Shown: positions 10,076 to 16,628 of the stretch, one piece after another
How positions within the stretch are numbered: the stretch's first letter is position 1
Layout: each line of letters begins with the position of its first letter
Source: Polaribacter sp. Q13
GTDB lineage: Bacteria > Bacteroidota > Bacteroidia > Flavobacteriales > Flavobacteriaceae
Direction of reading: 5' to 3'
NCBI RefSeq assembly: GCF_016858305.2
Contig: NZ_CP074436.1
Location: 3,864,001 to 3,928,000 of the forward strand
DNA: 64,000 nt
The notes under the pieces: model-generated
Database searches by the model: none
What the model was told of the DNA's origin: nothing
The model's input: only the letters and a program-made list of their open reading frames with translations
Program-made: the position numbers and the translations under genes

Positions 10076-13000
10076 TGGAACTGGAACAATTAAATGAGCT
10101 TATTAAAAAGCACGACTTAGAGTTAGTAATCGGTATTGAAACACACGTTCGATTAAATACAAAATCAAAGTTATTCTGTTCTTGTGCAAATCAAGAAATA
10201 GAGCAACCAAATCAGAATATATGTTCGGTTTGTACTGGGCAAATGGGTGTTTTACCATCGATAAATAAAGAAGCAATTACCAAAGCTATTTATTTTGGAA
10301 AAGCGGTAAAATCTACTTTTTCTAATGAAGTTATTTCTTGGGATCGTAAACATTATGAATATCCAGATAACCCAAAGAACATTCAAATTACACAGTTTCA
10401 CAATCCTGTAATTCCAGACGGACAAGTTTCTTGTTATAGAAATGATGGTTCGCAATTTACGGTGAGTTTAACGCAAGTTCATATTGAGGAAGATGCTGCA
10501 AAATTGATGCACGAAAAGAAAATTTCTTTAGTCGATTTTAACAAAGCAGGTGTTCCGTTAATCGAGATTGTTACCGATCCTTGTATTCGTAATATTGAAG
10601 ATGCTTCTACGTATGCGCAATACATTCAAAGAATTGTTCAGAATTTAAAAATCTCTGAAGCAAATCTTGAAAAAGGTGAGTTTAAATCGGATGTTTCTGT
10701 ATCACTTAGAAAAAAGCGTACGTATGATTTAAACCCAAGAACAGAAATCAAAAACTTAAATTCTTTTAAGTTTATGGTAGATGCGTTAAAGGAAGAAGTT
10801 GAAAAGCAATTAAATTATTACGTAGAAAATAAAGCGTTTAGACCAGACCAAACTACGGTTTTATGGGATGCCGATTTAAAGCAAACCAAAACGATGCGTA
10901 AAAAGGAATTTGAAGCAGATTATCGTTTTATTTCTGAGCCAGATTTACCTTTTGTCAACATTAAAAAAGTAGTAGAAAGTATTGATGTAGATATCAGTTC
11001 TTTGCCTTTTGCCGTAGAATCTATTTTGATAAATGGTGGCGTTTTACCACAAGACGCAAAGTTTTTTACAGCAGATTCTTTACGTTCTGCAGTATTTGTA
11101 GCTATCAATAATAAAATTAACGATGCTTCTTTTGTAGCCAAAACATTGGTGAATAATATTGGTGCAGATGAGTATGAAAATATTCATGATGTAGCTCAAT
11201 TAACAGAGATTTTCCAATTATTTAAAGACGATAAAATTACCTCTGTTTTAGTACAAAACGGAATTACATCGTATTTAAAAGATAGGAACTTCGATTACAA
11301 CAAGTATTTTGAAGACAATACTATTTCTGAAGATAAAATTAAAGATGCCGTTAAAAAGGTGATTGCAGAAAATGAAGCAATTGCAAACGATATTAAAGCA
11401 GGAAATCAAGGGAAAGCTGGTATTCTTGTTGGTAAAGTAATCGGTATTATAGGTAAAGGAGCTTCAGGGAAAGTTATCCGTGAGGAGATATTAGATGCAC
11501 TTAGCAATTCGCCTTTAGCGGTTAGCGAAGAGCCAATAGCTAATAGCCAACAACAGCAAATAGCCAATAGCGAAAAGCCAAAAACGGAAGAAGAATTACC
11601 TAAAGTTCCTATAATAATCAAGGAAAACTACAGAACGCATAAAATTTCTCAGTTATCAGAAGAAACAATTAATGAAGAAGTTACATTGTCTGGTTGGGTT
11701 TCTAGTGTGCGTGATCACGGAGAATTAATTTTTATCGATTTAAGAGATTCTAGCAATCAAGTTTTTCAAGTACGTTTAAGTAGAGAAACTTTTCCTAATT
11801 TAGATGAACTTGTAAAGTTGAAATCAGAATCTGTTATTTCTGTAACCGGAGTAGTGGTTCAGAGAAACGAAGATGATTATAACGCAGGTTTAAGAACCGG
11901 AAAAATAGAATTAGAAACATCTGTATTAGAAATTTTAAACTTATCTAAAACCTTGCCTTTTGAAATAAAAAGAGCAATGAAAACGAATGAAACTACTCGT
12001 TTTCAATACAAGTTTTTAGATCATAGAAATGATGAGGTTCGTAAAGCAATTGTAAATAGACATAAAGTAATTAAGTTACTTCGTGATATTTTAGATGAAG
12101 AAGAGTTTTTAGAAATTGAAACTCCAATTTTAACTGCAGGTACAGATGAAGGAGCAAGAGAATTTATTGTTCCTACAAGAAAACAAGCAGGTTCTTTTTA
12201 TACATTACCACAAGCACCACAACAATTTAAGCAAATGTTAATGGTTGGTGGATTTGAAAAATATTTTCAAATAGCACGCTGTTTTAGAGATGAAGATTCT
12301 CGTGGAGACAGACAGCCAGAATTTACACAATTAGATATTGAAATGGCATACGCAAGTATGCAGCAAATCATCGATTTAAACACTAAAATGTTTAATGAAG
12401 TTGTGAATAAAATTTATGGTAAAAAATGGATTTTACGTCCGTTTGAAGTAATTACGTATAAAGATGCAATGGATAAATATGGTTGTGATAGACCGGATTT
12501 ACGTTATGGTTTGCAAATGCAAGACATTACAGATATTGTAAAAGATACCACTTTCCAGGTTTTTAGCAAACCAATTGAAGATGGTGGAATTGTAAAATGT
12601 ATTAAAGTTTCTGCAGCAGAGCAAGGAAACAAACGTATGTCTAAAGGACAAATAGAAAACTTAACTGCCATTGCACAACAAAATGGTTTAGGTGGTTTGG
12701 CTTATATTATTGTGAATGAAAACGATTTGCAATCGCCAATTATTAAGTTTTTAGGCGAAGAAATTGCAGCCTATATTATAAAGGCTACAGATGCACAAGT
12801 TGGTGATATTGTATTTTTCTCAGCAGCAGATTATGCAACCGCTAACAAGGCGTTAGATGCGGTACGTCAAGAAATGGGACGTATTTTAAAGTTGATCAAT
12901 CCGAAAGAACTAAGACCAGCTTGGGTTGTAGATTTTCCAATGTTTGAAAAAACTGATGAAGGAAGATGGACGTTTACGCACAATCCTTTTTCTATGCCAG

Positions 13001-13410
13001 CTATCTACGATTTAGAAAAGCACATGACTGGAGAAGGCGAGGAGATAGGTACAATTATCGCGCAACAATACGATTTAATCTTAAATGGTTATGAGATTGG
13101 TGGAGGTTCTGTTCGTGCTCACAAAGCAGAAATTTTAGAAGCAACCTATAAAAATATGGGTTACGATAAAGAAGGAATGATGAAAAGTGTTGGAACCATG
13201 TACAAAGCTTTCCAATACGGAGCGCCACCTCACGGAGGAATTGCTTGGGGAGTAGATCGTTTAATGATGATTTTAGAAAAGAAAGCGTCTATTAGAGAAG
13301 TAATGGCTTTCCCTAAAACAGGTTCTTCTGAAGATTTATTATTTAATGCGCCTTCTATTTTGAGTGATAAGAAAGTGGAAGAGATGAATGTAAAGATTAT
13401 GAGGAAGTAG
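10075..13410 (+). CDS. gatB/aspS: GatB::AspRS fusion (amidotransferase subunit B fused to aspartyl-tRNA synthetase)
   Basis: A single frame of 1111 residues. Residues about 1-475 are GatB: IGIETHVRL, the CSC...CSVC zinc-type knot (near 40-62), ASTYAQYIQRIV, and a C-terminal YqeY-like tail domain ending GKASGK/REEIL-like. Residues about 477-510 are a Ser/Gln/Glu-rich linker. From about 515 it is a complete bacterial AspRS: the OB anticodon domain (GWVSSVRDHGELIFIDLRD), motif 1 (EIETPILT) and motif 2 (CFRDEDSRGDRQPEFTQ, near 735-750). The GAD insertion lies at about 830-980 and motif 3 is GGIAWGVDRLMMIL near 1055. His548 in RDHG sits where nondiscriminating AspRS such as that of Pseudomonas has His, so charging of tRNA(Asn) with Asp is expected (inference). 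This covalently joins the first and second enzyme of tRNA-dependent Asn formation. Such fusions are annotated in some flavobacteria, as far as I recall. Confidence 0.95.
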   Translation: MELEQLNELIKKHDLELVIGIETHVRLNTKSKLFCSCANQEIEQPNQNICSVCTGQMGVLPSINKEAITKAIYFGKAVKSTFSNEVISWDRKHYEYPDNPKNIQITQFHNPVIPDGQVSCYRNDGSQFTVSLTQVHIEEDAAKLMHEKKISLVDFNKAGVPLIEIVTDPCIRNIEDASTYAQYIQRIVQNLKISEANLEKGEFKSDVSVSLRKKRTYDLNPRTEIKNLNSFKFMVDALKEEVEKQLNYYVENKAFRPDQTTVLWDADLKQTKTMRKKEFEADYRFISEPDLPFVNIKKVVESIDVDISSLPFAVESILINGGVLPQDAKFFTADSLRSAVFVAINNKINDASFVAKTLVNNIGADEYENIHDVAQLTEIFQLFKDDKITSVLVQNGITSYLKDRNFDYNKYFEDNTISEDKIKDAVKKVIAENEAIANDIKAGNQGKAGILVGKVIGIIGKGASGKVIREEILDALSNSPLAVSEEPIANSQQQQIANSEKPKTEEELPKVPIIIKENYRTHKISQLSEETINEEVTLSGWVSSVRDHGELIFIDLRDSSNQVFQVRLSRETFPNLDELVKLKSESVISVTGVVVQRNEDDYNAGLRTGKIELETSVLEILNLSKTLPFEIKRAMKTNETTRFQYKFLDHRNDEVRKAIVNRHKVIKLLRDILDEEEFLEIETPILTAGTDEGAREFIVPTRKQAGSFYTLPQAPQQFKQMLMVGGFEKYFQIARCFRDEDSRGDRQPEFTQLDIEMAYASMQQIIDLNTKMFNEVVNKIYGKKWILRPFEVITYKDAMDKYGCDRPDLRYGLQMQDITDIVKDTTFQVFSKPIEDGGIVKCIKVSAAEQGNKRMSKGQIENLTAIAQQNGLGGLAYIIVNENDLQSPIIKFLGEEIAAYIIKATDAQVGDIVFFSAADYATANKALDAVRQEMGRILKLINPKELRPAWVVDFPMFEKTDEGRWTFTHNPFSMPAIYDLEKHMTGEGEEIGTIIAQQYDLILNGYEIGGGSVRAHKAEILEATYKNMGYDKEGMMKSVGTMYKAFQYGAPPHGGIAWGVDRLMMILEKKASIREVMAFPKTGSSEDLLFNAPSILSDKKVEEMNVKIMRK

Positions 13411-13467
13411 GTTTCTAATAATTCTTAAAAATATAAAAATCTCGCGAAAGCGAGATTTTTTTTGGTT
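13321..13467 (+). repeat. aspS 3' end and terminator, copy 1 of a divergent direct repeat
   Basis: The last 90 bases of gatB::aspS, its stop, spacer and terminator reappear 890 bases downstream (14211-14357). The copies are collinear, with scattered differences such as GTGGAAGAG versus GTTGAGGAG and a different short spacer. The toxin-antitoxin pair lies between the copies. Confidence 0.85.
13435..13463 (+). terminator. terminator of the gat/aspS operon
   Basis: Strong hairpin AATCTCGC-GAAA-GCGAGATT followed by eight T residues, 25 bases past the stop codon of the fusion gene. An identical hairpin is present in the second repeat copy. Confidence 0.9.
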
Positions 13468-13563
13468 TATTCTAATTAGAAAATGCAAGAGAAACAAATG
13501 AAAAAAAACATTATTGAAACCGATTCTTTTTTAGTTTTATTCTTTGCCAAAAATTAGCTATAA

Positions 13564-13881
13564 TTATTTTGTTCTTTTAATTTTAGGTGGACTTTGTCGA
13601 GTATCAAAAACATCACTAATTTCAATCTGATTTTCTTTACTATTTATCCAATAAATTAACTTGTAGTTTTTGTGAATTAAATATCTAAATTCTTCTTTTC
13701 GGTTTTTTAGTAATTCCTCAATTTGCCCTATTTCTGGTTGATTTTTTAAAGTAAGAGTTTCGTTATATATTCCTTTTACAAGTTTTTTAGAAATTACGAT
13801 TCCAGCTTTTTCTCGATAATATTTATAAATTATTTCAAGTTCATTTTTAGCAAATTCAGTCCAAAATATGTTTAATTCCAT
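13564..13881 (-). CDS. ParE/RelE-type toxin
   Basis: 105-residue protein of the RelE/ParE plasmid-stabilisation fold. It opens with the family pattern (W-E-A-x-N-E-L-x-x-I-Y-x-Y-Y), has the Arg-containing strand RYLIHKNYKLIYWI and ends VFDTRQSPPKIKR, where R and the final strand are typical of this family. Whether it poisons gyrase (ParE) or cleaves mRNA (RelE) cannot be decided; the IYKYY...DTRQ signature is shared by many flavobacterial members annotated either way. Its start overlaps the antitoxin stop by 10 bases, so the antitoxin is translated first. The gene is convergent with aspS and lies inside the duplicated aspS end. Confidence 0.85.
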   Translation of the reverse strand: MELNIFWTEFAKNELEIIYKYYREKAGIVISKKLVKGIYNETLTLKNQPEIGQIEELLKNRKEEFRYLIHKNYKLIYWINSKENQIEISDVFDTRQSPPKIKRTK

Positions 13882-14114
13882 TCTTCAATTTGGGCTTTCA
13901 ATTCACTAGAACTTATTAATCTTCCGTTTTCTGAGTCGTTCATAGATTGGTCGATTCGTGAATTAAATTCCTCAATGGACATAGGTTTAAAATCCTCTTG
14001 TCCAGCTTTTAGATTCTCTTTTTTTAGTATTTTTTCAAAAAGAGAAATAACTTCCTCACTTTGTAGTTTAAGAAATTCTTGTACAAATTCTATTTTTCGA
14101 GCTTCTAAATTCAT
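13872..14114 (-). CDS. antitoxin of the ParE/RelE-type pair
   Basis: 80-residue acidic, helical protein directly upstream of and overlapping the toxin gene. It has no recognisable HTH; its C-terminus (SMNDSENGRLISSSELKAQIEEWN) resembles the toxin-wrapping tail of small antitoxins, where residues such as GRLISSSELK are common in flavobacterial addiction modules. Assignment rests on size, position and this tail. A leftward TATCTTTG box at 14131-14138 is a plausible promoter for the pair. Confidence 0.75.
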   Translation of the reverse strand: MNLEARKIEFVQEFLKLQSEEVISLFEKILKKENLKAGQEDFKPMSIEEFNSRIDQSMNDSENGRLISSSELKAQIEEWN

Positions 14115-14130
14115 TTTATTGGACTTTTAT

Positions 14131-14138
14131 CAAAGATA
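14131..14138 (-). promoter_or_regulatory. candidate -7 box of the toxin-antitoxin pair
   Basis: Minus-strand TATCTTTG matches TAnnTTTG and lies 17 bases upstream of the antitoxin start codon. No -33 element is evident. Confidence 0.4.
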
Positions 14139-14210
14139 CAAAATTTTCAATTTAGTTCGTATTTTTATTGATTTCACAGATTTTACAGCTGTCTTACTCA
14201 ATAAAAAATA

Positions 14211-14300
14211 GATTCGTTTGAAGATTTATTATTTAATGCGCCTTCTATTTTGAGTGATAAGAAAGTTGAGGAGATGAATGTTAGGGTTATGAGGAAGTAG
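14211..14300 (+). pseudogene. aspS: aspS 3'-end fragment (29 codons)
   Basis: In frame from 14211 to a TAG at 14298-14300 the sequence encodes the last 29 residues of AspRS, nearly identical in protein (SEDLLFNAPSILSDKKVEEMN...). It carries silent changes and an NVRVMRK end instead of NVKIMRK. It has no start and no catalytic part. The divergence shows it is not a fresh tandem copy; it looks like the displaced original end of aspS, or the end brought in with an integrating segment. Confidence 0.85.
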
Positions 14301-14325
14301 GTTTCTAACTACTTTTATAAATATA

Positions 14326-14354
14326 AAAATCTCGCGAAAGCGAGATTTTTTTGG
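14326..14354 (+). terminator. duplicated aspS terminator
   Basis: Same AATCTCGC-GAAA-GCGAGATT hairpin with T-run as at 13435-13463. In its present place it would insulate the downstream HTH/protease operon from read-through. Confidence 0.85.
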
Positions 14355-14410
14355 TTTATTAAAAAGTATTCTATTTTTTAGGTAATAGTTTTAGATAAAT
14401 ATTTTTTTTG

Positions 14411-14424
14411 AGGGTAATTACCCT
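14411..14424. promoter_or_regulatory. upstream operator palindrome of the HTH::ImmA/IrrE gene
   Basis: AGGGTAATTACCCT is a perfect 14-bp palindrome. It shares the pattern AGNGTAAWTACNCT with the site at 14463-14476; the centres are 52 bp apart, close to five helical turns, so both sites face the same side of the DNA. The likely ligand is the HTH domain of the gene that follows. Confidence 0.7.
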
Positions 14425-14453
14425 TTAAATTTATTTTAAGTTTAATTTTGTTG

Positions 14454-14461
14454 TATATTTG
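14454..14461 (+). promoter_or_regulatory. -7 box of the HTH::ImmA/IrrE operon
   Basis: TATATTTG matches TAnnTTTG. The expected start point falls within the second operator, so a bound repressor would block initiation. Confidence 0.6.
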
Positions 14462-14462
14462 C

Positions 14463-14476
14463 AGAGTAAATACTCT
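14463..14476. promoter_or_regulatory. downstream operator palindrome at the transcription start
   Basis: AGAGTA-AA-TACTCT, near-palindromic and matching the upstream operator pattern. It ends 5 bases before the start codon and overlaps the expected +1 region. Confidence 0.7.
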
Positions 14477-14481
14477 TTTTT

Positions 14482-15675
14482 ATGATTAACTCAGATATCG
14501 ATGACTTATTAAAATCAATTTTTTCAAATGATGGCCGCTTGGATATTAGAGAAATGTTTGATGATAAATTAGAATCTTATAAGATTAGTAAAACTAAGGC
14601 TTTAAGGTTATTGAAAATTGATAAAGATGTTTTTGAACAGATAATAAATGGTAGTGCTAAGCAGCCTAACTTAATACATATAGTAAAAATTGCAGAGTTT
14701 TTAGGAATACCTATTAATAAATTTATTGAAACTGTTTTAAGTAATCAAAGCCCTGAAAATATACGTTCTATTGATAATGCAAGGAAAGCAACGTTTTTAT
14801 TAGATAATTTTGATGTAAAAACTTTGACTAAGTTTGGTTTTTTTAAGATTAAAGATGAACCGGATAAGTTAGTTCACAAAATTTTATCTTTTTTTGGGTT
14901 TAATTCTATTGAAGATTATCAATTAGAACTTAACAAACCTTTATATAGTAGCGCTAAAAGAAATTTTTCAGATAAGATGAAAGATTTTTGGGTTAAGTCA
15001 GCATATCAGACTTTCAAGGTTATTGATAATCCTAACGATTATGATAGAAATAGATTAAAAGATTTAATCATAAAAATAAAACCATATTCTCAAGATATAA
15101 AAAACGGGTTATTCACTGTTTGTAAAGCATTATATAATATTGGTGTAACTGTTGTGTTTCAAGATTATTTAGCTACAACACAAGTAAGAGGAGGGACGTT
15201 TATTATTAATGAAAAACCCTGTATTGTTCTTACTGATTTTAATAAAAGTTACCCGACAATTTGGTTCACTCTTTTGCATGAGTTACATCATGTATTATTC
15301 GATTTCGATTTGATTAAAACAAATAGTTTTCACTTATCTGGTGATGCCGATTTATTTTTAATAGAAGAAAAAGCAGATTCTTTTGCTAGAGATTTTTTTA
15401 TGCCAAAAGAAAAATTTATATACATAAAAAATTATATAAATAATCCTTACTTAGTTTCGAAATTTGCAATTGAAAATGAAATTCATGTTTCTGTTGTTTA
15501 TTCATTTTTTACTTGGTATCAGGATAATTTATATGATAAAAAATATTATGGAGCTTTTAATAAATTCTATCCAGATTATAAAGAAGCTTTAAGTAAATTG
15601 AGTCCTTTGTCATGGAATGATGAAAGTATAAAATTAGTAGGGGAAAGAATAAAGCATATTTTAGAAATTAATTAA
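14482..15675 (+). CDS. XRE-type HTH protein with ImmA/IrrE metalloprotease domain
   Basis: 397 residues. The N-terminal part (about 30-90) is a helix-turn-helix: KISKTKALRLLKIDKDVFEQ, then PNLIHIVKIAEFLGIPINKF. A middle helical region leads to a zinc-protease domain (about 215-310) with the HExxH motif in WFTLLHELHHVLFDFD and the downstream glutamate region EEKADSFARDFFMP. This is the ImmA/IrrE arrangement, in which a protease cleaves a partner regulator after a stress or phage signal. Here DNA-binding and protease domains are in one protein, as in several toxin-antitoxin and prophage regulators. Two palindromes at the promoter suggest autoregulation. The partner gene follows after 9 bases. 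Confidence 0.85.
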   Translation: MINSDIDDLLKSIFSNDGRLDIREMFDDKLESYKISKTKALRLLKIDKDVFEQIINGSAKQPNLIHIVKIAEFLGIPINKFIETVLSNQSPENIRSIDNARKATFLLDNFDVKTLTKFGFFKIKDEPDKLVHKILSFFGFNSIEDYQLELNKPLYSSAKRNFSDKMKDFWVKSAYQTFKVIDNPNDYDRNRLKDLIIKIKPYSQDIKNGLFTVCKALYNIGVTVVFQDYLATTQVRGGTFIINEKPCIVLTDFNKSYPTIWFTLLHELHHVLFDFDLIKTNSFHLSGDADLFLIEEKADSFARDFFMPKEKFIYIKNYINNPYLVSKFAIENEIHVSVVYSFFTWYQDNLYDKKYYGAFNKFYPDYKEALSKLSPLSWNDESIKLVGERIKHILEIN

Positions 15676-15684
15676 AATTGGTAT

Positions 15685-16230
15685 ATGGAAGATAATAAAA
15701 AAGTAAAAAAGCAAGTAGAACTTTCTGAATCAGATATAGAAAGATTAGAGTTGTTACAAAAAGCAAATGAAAAAGTAGGAAAACAATTGTCTATTGACTC
15801 AGAGAAAGGAAATCTTGTGGAAGTCGATGAATTGAGAGAGTTAATTGGAAAAGAATTTGAAAACCCAGAAGAGAAATATAATATTTATTATAAGGGAATT
15901 AGAAACTTATTAATGGCTTACCTTCCAAAAGGAAAAGAATTCAAGGAAGTTCGAGATATCATATACGATGAAAAAAATATTTTTCTAAATTTAGGTAAAC
16001 GTAAATCCGATAATAATGGCATTAGAGGAGGAGATGGTAGAATGACTTTTCAACCTGTTATGAATGAAATCCTTGATATTATTGTTACTTGGGTTGCCAA
16101 ATCACAGAACCCATTTGATATTTACCGATCATTTTATGAATTAAACGAAAAACATAGTTATGGACATGAGGAATATGATAAGTCAGCTTTAAATGTAGCT
16201 AAGGCTATGTTTAAATTAAGTGAGAAATAA
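15685..16230 (+). CDS. unknown helical protein paired with the HTH::ImmA/IrrE gene
   Basis: 181 residues; I do not recognise the family. It starts with a charged, probably coiled-coil segment (KKVKKQVELSESDIERLELL) and continues with acidic helices. A central Gly-rich motif (GKRKSDNNGIRGGDGRMTFQ, about residues 110-130) and a conserved-looking helical end (QNPFDIYRSFYELNEKHSYG) follow. There is no signal peptide or membrane segment, so it is cytoplasmic. It lies 9 bases after the protease gene and must share its promoter; it could be the protease substrate, an effector or an antitoxin. No terminator is evident after it before the trp promoter. Confidence 0.6.
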   Translation: MEDNKKVKKQVELSESDIERLELLQKANEKVGKQLSIDSEKGNLVEVDELRELIGKEFENPEEKYNIYYKGIRNLLMAYLPKGKEFKEVRDIIYDEKNIFLNLGKRKSDNNGIRGGDGRMTFQPVMNEILDIIVTWVAKSQNPFDIYRSFYELNEKHSYGHEEYDKSALNVAKAMFKLSEK

Positions 16231-16365
16231 TTTTATAAATATTATTAAGCATATTTTTATTAAATCAATGATTTTTAGACGAAATATATGAACTAGTTTT
16301 TTTAAATTAAACTATTAATTTAAAAATATACTTCAATAAATTCCAAATAAAAATCAATCTAAACA

Positions 16366-16396
16366 TTGCCTATTTTAAAAATCTATCTTACTTTTG
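16366..16396 (+). promoter_or_regulatory. trp operon promoter
   Basis: TTG (16366-16368), 20 bases, TACTTTTG (16389-16396): a good match to the Bacteroidota TTG / TAnnTTTG promoter. Initiation is expected within a few bases of the trpL start codon, so the leader transcript is nearly leaderless. Confidence 0.7.
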
Positions 16397-16403
16397 TTTC
16401 ATA

Positions 16404-16454
16404 ATGAAAAATAATACAATAAATACAGGTTGGTGGAACTCTCTTAATAATTAA
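16404..16454 (+). CDS. trpL: trp leader peptide
   Basis: 16 codons encoding MKNNTINTGWWNSLNN, with tandem Trp codons at positions 10 and 11. It sits between the trp promoter and an intrinsic terminator ahead of trpE. Stalling at the Trp pair when Trp-tRNA is uncharged would leave GTGAGA (16455-16460) free to pair with TCTCAC (16499-16504) and break the terminator. Confidence 0.92.
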   Translation: MKNNTINTGWWNSLNN

Positions 16455-16504
16455 GTGAGAAGAAACCTATATGTATAAAATATATTAAAAAAGGCTTATC
16501 TCAC
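16455..16504 (+). promoter_or_regulatory. trp antiterminator
   Basis: GTGAGA directly after the trpL stop region pairs with TCTCAC, which spans the end of the 5' arm and the loop of the terminator. Pairing can extend (AAG with CTT) across one bulge. It is mutually exclusive with the terminator. Confidence 0.7.
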
Positions 16505-16522
16505 GATAAGCCTTTTTTTTAT
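16489..16522 (+). terminator. trp attenuator terminator
   Basis: AAGGCTTATC (16491-16500) pairs perfectly with GATAAGCCTT (16505-16514) and is followed by a T-run. It precedes trpE by about 110 bases. Confidence 0.92.
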
Positions 16523-16560
16523 GATGATTTTTTAGTCATTTAAAGAAAAAAATAAAGAAA

Positions 16561-16618
16561 TGTCCGCTTGAGTGCAGTTAAGAGGATAAGTAAAAGTCTC
16601 GACTGCGCTCGACCAGAC
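16561..16618. repeat. imperfect inverted repeat between the trp attenuator and trpE
   Basis: Ends TGTCCGCTTGAGTGCAGT and ACTGCGCTCGACCAGACA are imperfect reverse complements of each other, 14 of 18 matching. The right end carries the TCGACTGCGCTCGACC core seen again near 19830. It is a REP-like intergenic element. Confidence 0.7.
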
Positions 16619-16628
16619 AAAAAGTAAA

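Larger units (their letters stand above)
14211..14357 (+). repeat. aspS 3' end and terminator, copy 2 of a divergent direct repeat
   Basis: Collinear with 13321-13467 at a constant offset of 890 bases through the gene end, the stop, GGTTTCTAA and the terminator, ending in GGTTTATT. Together the two copies bracket the toxin-antitoxin genes. Confidence 0.85.
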
